Source of the DNA: Chloroflexota bacterium
Lineage (GTDB): Bacteria > Chloroflexota > Limnocylindria > P2-11E
Length of the DNA stretch: 8,923 bases
Assembly: GCA_005881085.1 (NCBI GenBank)
Contig: VBGU01000166.1
Coordinates: 1-8,923 of the forward strand
Direction of reading: 5' to 3'
Position numbers and translations under genes: made by a program. A model generated the notes under the pieces. It was not told the origin of the DNA. It ran no database searches and saw nothing but the letters and a program-made list of their open reading frames with translations. Of this stretch, positions 5,110 to 8,923 are shown piece after piece (within the stretch, counting starts at the first letter, position 1; each line of letters opens with the position of its first letter).

Positions 5110-5120
5110 ACATCGAAGTC

Positions 5121-5126
5121 TAAACT
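5121..5126 (+). promoter_or_regulatory. Candidate -10 element before the MFS gene
   Basis: TAAACT ends 11 nt before the chosen GTG start, in the gap between tRNA-Ser(CGA) and the MFS gene. No Shine-Dalgarno follows, which would suit a very short leader. A -35 would lie within the tRNA gene and none is convincing. Confidence 0.3.
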
Positions 5127-5137
5127 TTCGATCACCC

Positions 5138-6394
5138 GTGAAGCGCTTCCACTACGCATGGATCGTTGTCCTCGTGACGTTCTTCGCACTTCTCGCGGCG
5201 CAGGCGGTGCGCGCCGCACCGGGCGTGATCATCACGCCCCTCGAGTCTGAATTCGGCTGGTCGAGAACGGAGATCTCGCTCGGGATCTCGCTCAGCATCC
5301 TCACCTTCGGACTGGGCGGCCCGCTCGGTGGAACGCTCATCGACCGCTTCGGTGCGCGGCTCGTAATGCTCGTCGGCGACCTTCTTATCGTCGGTGGCCT
5401 TCTCGGCCTCATCTTCGTGCGCGATCTCTGGCAGATGTATCTGCTGTGGGGTCTTCCCATCGGCATCGGCACGGGGGCGGTCGGCGGCGTTCTCGGTGCA
5501 GCGGTGGCCCATCGCTGGTTCCGCACCCACCGCGGCGTGATCATCGGCGCGCTCGGCGCCGCCACGAGCGCCGGCCAGCTGATTTTCGTTCCAGCGATGG
5601 CGCAGCTGACCGTGACCGAGGGCTGGCGCTGGGCGCTCGGCATCGTGCTCATCGCGTGCGCGGTGATGCTCGTGCCAGTCGCCGTTTTCATGCGCGACCG
5701 TCCCGAGCAGGTCGGCGCGGTCCCGTTCGGGCAGGGCGCGTTGGTGACCGCGGCCGAACGAGCCGACGATCGACGGAGCACGTCGCTGCGCGACGCGATG
5801 CGCACGCGCGATTTCTGGCTGCTCGCCGGCAGCTTCTTCGTGTGCGGTTACACCTCCAATGGACTCGTCGGCACGCATCTCATCCCTCACGCGATCGAGC
5901 ACGGCTTTACTGAGGTCATGGCGGCTAGCGCTGTCGCTCTGCTCGGCTCGATGAACATCGTCGGAACCCTCGCCTCAGGCTGGCTGACCGATCGCTTCGA
6001 CAATCGCAAGCTCCTTGCCGGCTATTACGGATTCCGCGCGCTGAGCCTCTTCGCGTTGCCGCTGATCTACGACGTGAAGTGGCTGCTGCTGTTCGCGTTC
6101 GTCTACGGCCTTGACTGGATCGCGACGGTGCCGCCGACCGCGAACCTGGTGGCTTCGATCTATGGCCGCGCCTCGCTCGGGACCATCTACGGCTGGATCT
6201 TCTTCTCGCATATGCTCGGCGCGGCGATCGCGGCGTTCGCGGGTGGTTTCTTCCGCGACCTTTTGGGCGACTACCACCTGATGTTCATTTCCGCCGGGAT
6301 CCTTGGGTTCGTCGCGGTCGCGCTCGCGCTGCGGATCAGCACATCGGCGGTGACGAGGATGGCGGCGCCGGTTTTAGAAGTCGCTCGTCCGTAA
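5138..6394 (+). CDS. MFS transporter (monocarboxylate/oxalate-formate antiporter-like)
   Basis: A 418-residue inner-membrane protein with about 12 hydrophobic segments, a normal MFS length. GTG 5138 is chosen because KRFHYAWIVV is the usual start of this subfamily; the open frame upstream runs through the tRNA-Ser(CGA) gene and is not real. The FGWSR motif (39-43) after TM1, the loop 2-3 motif A GGTLIDRFGAR (64-74) and its C-terminal repeat SGWLTDRFDNRK (about 278-289) place it among MCT/oxalate-formate-like carriers, which move small organic anions or related solutes. The substrate cannot be read from sequence. lacD follows after 18 nt on the same strand, so cotranscription is possible, which would favour a sugar-derived or carboxylate substrate, though weakly. 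Confidence 0.9.
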   Translation: MKRFHYAWIVVLVTFFALLAAQAVRAAPGVIITPLESEFGWSRTEISLGISLSILTFGLGGPLGGTLIDRFGARLVMLVGDLLIVGGLLGLIFVRDLWQMYLLWGLPIGIGTGAVGGVLGAAVAHRWFRTHRGVIIGALGAATSAGQLIFVPAMAQLTVTEGWRWALGIVLIACAVMLVPVAVFMRDRPEQVGAVPFGQGALVTAAERADDRRSTSLRDAMRTRDFWLLAGSFFVCGYTSNGLVGTHLIPHAIEHGFTEVMAASAVALLGSMNIVGTLASGWLTDRFDNRKLLAGYYGFRALSLFALPLIYDVKWLLLFAFVYGLDWIATVPPTANLVASIYGRASLGTIYGWIFFSHMLGAAIAAFAGGFFRDLLGDYHLMFISAGILGFVAVALALRISTSAVTRMAAPVLEVARP

Positions 6395-6400
6395 CTTGCA

Positions 6401-6407
6401 GGGGAGG
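6401..6407 (+). promoter_or_regulatory. Strong Shine-Dalgarno for lacD
   Basis: GGGGAGG lies 5 nt before the ATG at 6413. It fixes the start and stands out because most other starts in this window lack a recognisable Shine-Dalgarno. Confidence 0.8.
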
Positions 6408-6412
6408 TCGTC

Positions 6413-7438
6413 ATGGCTATCCAGACACGAACGCGCGTAACGAAGGGCAAAGCAAAGAACATCGACGCCTGCGCCGACGATCGCGGCATCATCCGTGCGG
6501 CCGCGATGGATCAACGCGGCTCGCTGATGCGCGAGATCGGCAAGCAGGGCGGCGCCGGGACGCCTGAGTCGCTCACGGAGTTCAAGACGGCCGTGACGAA
6601 GGCGCTGACGCCGTACGCGACGGCCATCTTGATGGATCCCGAATACGGACTCCCTGCGCTCAAGGCGAAGGCGCCGAACGCGGGCGTCCTGCTCGCGTAC
6701 GAGAAGTCCGGGTACGACGCGGACCCCGAGAACCGGATGCCCGACGTCCTCGACCGGTGGACGGTCCGGCACCTCGTGGAAGCTGGCGCGAACGGCATCA
6801 AGGTCCTCATCTACTACGACCCGTTCGACGACAAGGAGCTCAACCTTCGCAAGGAGATCGTGATCGAGCGGATCGGAGCCGAGTGCGCGGCGAACGACGT
6901 CCCCTTGTTCGTGGAGCCGCTCGCATACAAGAAGGGCATGGACGAGAAGGGCCTCGAGTTCGCGAAGCGAAAGCCTGAGGCCGTGAAGAAGTACATGGCG
7001 ACGTTCTCCGAAGCGCGCTTTGGGATCGACATCCTCAAGGTCGAAGTGCCGGTGAACATGGCGTTCGTACAGGGCTCGAAGGCGAACAAGAGCGGTGACG
7101 TCGCGTATACGAAGGCGGAAGCGCTGCGGCATTTCAGAGAGGCAGCCGACGCCGCGACGAAGCCGTTCATCTATCTCTCGGCAGGCGTGAGCGACGATGT
7201 CTTCCGCGAATCGCTCGAGTACGCGGCCGAGTCGGGAGCGACATTCAGCGGCGTGCTCTGCGGCCGCGCGACGTGGCTCGAAGGTCTGCCGATCTATGCA
7301 AAGCAGGGGCGCGCCGCGTTCGACGCGTGGCTCGCCGACAAGGGCGTGCGCAACATCCAGATGCTGAATGAGGTACTCGAGCACACGGCGAAGCCCTGGT
7401 GGACGGTCTATGGAGGGCGCGAGGCAATAGCGAGCTAG
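6413..7438 (+). CDS. lacD: Tagatose-1,6-bisphosphate aldolase, class I (LacD family)
   Basis: A 341-residue TIM-barrel aldolase slightly longer than streptococcal LacD (about 326). LacD cleaves tagatose 1,6-bisphosphate to dihydroxyacetone phosphate and glyceraldehyde 3-phosphate through a lysine Schiff base. The expected residues are present: K209 in GIDILKVEVPVN, corresponding to the LacD Schiff-base lysine (K205), and E168 in LFVEPL, the acid/base partner. The family signatures AAAMDQRGSL (29-38), LMDPEYGLP (73-81), GIKVLIYYDPFD (128-139) and the C-terminal SAGVSDDVF and GVLCGRATW are all visible. No tagatose-phosphate kinase or isomerase is nearby, so the family's related substrates (other ketose phosphates, including sulfoketose phosphates) remain possible. 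It follows the MFS gene after 18 nt with a strong Shine-Dalgarno. Confidence 0.92.
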   Translation: MAIQTRTRVTKGKAKNIDACADDRGIIRAAAMDQRGSLMREIGKQGGAGTPESLTEFKTAVTKALTPYATAILMDPEYGLPALKAKAPNAGVLLAYEKSGYDADPENRMPDVLDRWTVRHLVEAGANGIKVLIYYDPFDDKELNLRKEIVIERIGAECAANDVPLFVEPLAYKKGMDEKGLEFAKRKPEAVKKYMATFSEARFGIDILKVEVPVNMAFVQGSKANKSGDVAYTKAEALRHFREAADAATKPFIYLSAGVSDDVFRESLEYAAESGATFSGVLCGRATWLEGLPIYAKQGRAAFDAWLADKGVRNIQMLNEVLEHTAKPWWTVYGGREAIAS

Positions 7439-7445
7439 AGCGACC

Positions 7446-7451
7446 TATGCT
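7446..7451 (+). promoter_or_regulatory. Candidate -10 element before the ABC ATPase gene
   Basis: TATGCT lies exactly 6 nt before the GTG at 7458 with no Shine-Dalgarno between, the geometry expected for leaderless transcripts. No clear -35 is seen. It falls in the 19-nt gap after lacD. Confidence 0.35.
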
Positions 7452-7457
7452 CCGGCC

Positions 7458-8399
7458 GTGACGGGAGAGGTGCACGAGGTCGTCCTCCGCACCAAGGGGC
7501 TGGTCAAGCGATTCGGATCGATCACGGCCGTCGATGGGCTCGATCTCGAGGTCCGGCGCGGCGAGGTCGTCGGCCTTCTCGGGCCGAACGGAGCGGGCAA
7601 GAGCACGACGATCGGCATGGTCCTCGGGCTCATCACTCCGACCGCTGGGACCGCCGAAGTGCTGGGTCGTGACATCCGCGTGCGGCGCGAGGATGCCCTC
7701 GCCGGCGTGGGCGCGATGCTCGAGGTCACCTCCTTCTATCCGTACCTTTCCGGCCGCGACAATCTCGCCGCGGTCGCGCTGCTGCGCGGCGGCGGCGCGC
7801 TGGCGCGGGTCGACCCCTTGCTCGCGCGGCTCGGGCTGGCCCAGCGGGGCGGGTCGAAGTTCCGGACGTACTCGCTCGGCATGCGGCAGCGGCTCGGCAT
7901 CGCGTCGACGCTCCTCGCCGATCCGGCTCTCGTGATCCTCGACGAGCCGGCGAACGGCCTGGATCCGGCGGGGCAGCGCGAGATTCGCGAGCTCATTCGC
8001 GAGCTCGCCGGCGAGAACCGCGGCGTGCTCCTCGCGAGCCATCTCCTGCACGAGGTCGAGCAGGTCTGCGACCGCGTCCTGGTCATCAAGAAGGGCAAGC
8101 TCATCGCGAGCGGCACGATCGCCGAGGTCACGCGAGGCGGCGGCAACTACTTCGAGATCGTCGTCGACGACAAGCCCCGCGCCGCCGAGATCCTGCGCGG
8201 CCTTGGCATCAAGGAGATCCGGGAGACGCCGACTGGTCTCGACGTCGTCGCCGATCCGACGCGCGGGGGCGAGATCAACCGCGCGCTCGCGTCGGCCGGC
8301 CTCTACGCGAGTGCGATCGTGCCGCGTGCCAGCTCTCTCGAGGACGTTTTCATGGAGCTCACCGAGCCGGAGTCGCCGAGTGCTTCGCCTGTTTCGTAG
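7458..8399 (+). CDS. ABC transporter ATP-binding protein (ABC-2 exporter type)
   Basis: A 313-residue cytoplasmic ATPase. Motifs: Walker A GPNGAGKST (42-50), Q-loop region GAMLEVTSFYPYLSGRDNL (about 85-103), where Glu replaces the usual Gln, signature YSLGMRQRLG (138-147, a SLGMR form of LSGGQ), Walker B LVILDEP (158-164) with catalytic E163, D-loop GLDP and switch histidine H195 in LLASHLLHEVE. After about residue 225 a short C-terminal domain follows, usual in BcrA/NatA-like exporters of drugs, lipids, ions or peptides. GTG 7458 was chosen; GTG 7470 is an in-frame alternative. The gene overlaps the downstream permease by 20 nt, so the two form one transporter. Confidence 0.93.
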   Translation: MTGEVHEVVLRTKGLVKRFGSITAVDGLDLEVRRGEVVGLLGPNGAGKSTTIGMVLGLITPTAGTAEVLGRDIRVRREDALAGVGAMLEVTSFYPYLSGRDNLAAVALLRGGGALARVDPLLARLGLAQRGGSKFRTYSLGMRQRLGIASTLLADPALVILDEPANGLDPAGQREIRELIRELAGENRGVLLASHLLHEVEQVCDRVLVIKKGKLIASGTIAEVTRGGGNYFEIVVDDKPRAAEILRGLGIKEIRETPTGLDVVADPTRGGEINRALASAGLYASAIVPRASSLEDVFMELTEPESPSASPVS

Positions 8400-8923
8400 C
8401 GAGATCTACCGGCTCCGGCGCCGGTGGATGCCGTTGCTGATGCTCCTGATCATCGCGCTCGCCGCAGTGGGTATCTATCTACTGGTCTACCTCTCGGTGC
8501 AGGCGCAGCTGCAAGCCGTCCGGACCGGCGCAATCCCCTCACCACCGGGCGGGGAGCAGGCGATGAGCCAGACGCTGCGCGAGCTGCGCCCTGACCGGGT
8601 GCAGGGCTTCGGTGTCCAAATCGTGAGCGGCCTCGGGAGCCTGATGCTCATCGTGTTCGCCGCGAGCCACATCGGCACGGAGTTCGGCTGGGGCACGTTC
8701 CGCACGTTGCTCGCGCATGGGGCGGGGAGGGGTGCGTTCCTTGGCGCGAAAGTTCTGTCGCTGGCGCTGTACGCGGCGGTCTTCGTGTTCCTCGGCGTCG
8801 TCGCGGCGATGCTCGGGAGCTATATCGTGACCGCGATCTCCGGCGAGGCCGCGGGCGGACCGGACGTCGGAGCGATCACAGACGCGGGGCGGCGGCTGTA
8901 TTACACGCTCCTGCCGTACATGG
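8380..8923 (+). CDS. ABC-2 type permease subunit, N-terminal part (cut by right edge)
   Basis: An open frame from GTG 8380 through the end of the window, 181 complete codons without a stop. It starts LRLFRSEIYRLRRRWMPLLM (2-21), typical of ABC-2 permeases: a short amphipathic basic segment, then TM1 (about 17-40), an extracytoplasmic loop rich in Gln/Pro, TM2 (about 80-96), the cytoplasmic EFGWGTFRTLLAHG segment (about 102-115), characteristic of this family (compare E(x)3GT-R-L), and TM3 (about 124-147). It overlaps the ATPase end by 20 nt, implying translational coupling. The substrate is unknown; the family includes exporters of bacitracin-like peptides, ions and other small molecules. Confidence 0.9.
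   Translation, partial: MLRLFRSEIYRLRRRWMPLLMLLIIALAAVGIYLLVYLSVQAQLQAVRTGAIPSPPGGEQAMSQTLRELRPDRVQGFGVQIVSGLGSLMLIVFAASHIGTEFGWGTFRTLLAHGAGRGAFLGAKVLSLALYAAVFVFLGVVAAMLGSYIVTAISGEAAGGPDVGAITDAGRRLYYTLLPYM

Noticed and set aside
5015..5137. N-terminal extension of the MFS protein by 41 codons.
   Set aside because: It runs through the tRNA-Ser(CGA) gene on the other strand; the family's usual start KRFHYAWIVV begins at GTG 5138.
6374..7384. Minus-strand open frame of 336 codons opposite lacD.
   Set aside because: lacD has all family motifs and a strong Shine-Dalgarno; the antisense frame is Arg/His/Val-rich with no recognisable domain.
1..8923. CRISPR arrays, insertion sequences, phage genes or toxin-antitoxin pairs.
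   Set aside because: No regularly spaced direct repeats, transposase or integrase motifs, or paired small toxin/antitoxin genes were seen on either strand.

Overview
The window reads as a high-GC bacterial chromosome with frequent GTG starts and very G/C-rich third codon positions. The visible 5' end of the 16S rRNA looks most like Chloroflexota or a neighbouring deep lineage. That assignment rests on about 149 bases read by eye and is tentative. No phage, insertion sequence, CRISPR array or plasmid function is visible.

Left part, minus strand (about 4837 down to 1): the order of transcription is a tRNA-Ser pair, a HAD-family hydrolase, a small secreted-protein locus that appears frameshifted, the SRP (4.5S-type) RNA, dnaX, ybaB/ebfC, recR, an rRNA promoter with a boxA antitermination site, and then the start of 16S rRNA, which runs off the left edge. 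The block SRP RNA - dnaX - ybaB - recR - rRNA matches the origin-proximal order known from Bacillus subtilis (scr-dnaX-yaaK-recR-...-rrnA, with a tRNA-Ser gene further upstream), so this locus is probably near oriC. dnaX, ybaB and recR form a tight operon: a 4-nt ATGA overlap, then a 1-nt gap.

Middle (3712-5137): one small plus-strand gene encodes a Cys/His-rich protein of about 81 residues that looks zinc-binding. It converges on the HAD gene with a 5-nt gap. Two tRNA-Ser genes, anticodons GGA and CGA, flank a 189-nt spacer packed with interlocking inverted repeats.

Right part, plus strand (5138-8923): an MFS transporter of the FGWSR (monocarboxylate/oxalate-formate-like) type, a class I tagatose-1,6-bisphosphate aldolase of the LacD family, an ABC-2-type ATPase and the first about 181 codons of its permease, cut by the right edge. 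MFS and lacD may be cotranscribed, with an 18-nt gap and a strong Shine-Dalgarno before lacD. The ABC pair overlaps by 20 nt and is clearly one unit.

Most of the window is ordinary housekeeping. The less ordinary items are the structured tRNA-Ser spacer, the HAD gene starting 10 nt after a tRNA 3' end, the frameshifted secreted protein, the small Cys/His protein, and a large inverted repeat between recR and the rRNA promoter. I do not see convincing evidence of a wholly new multi-gene system.
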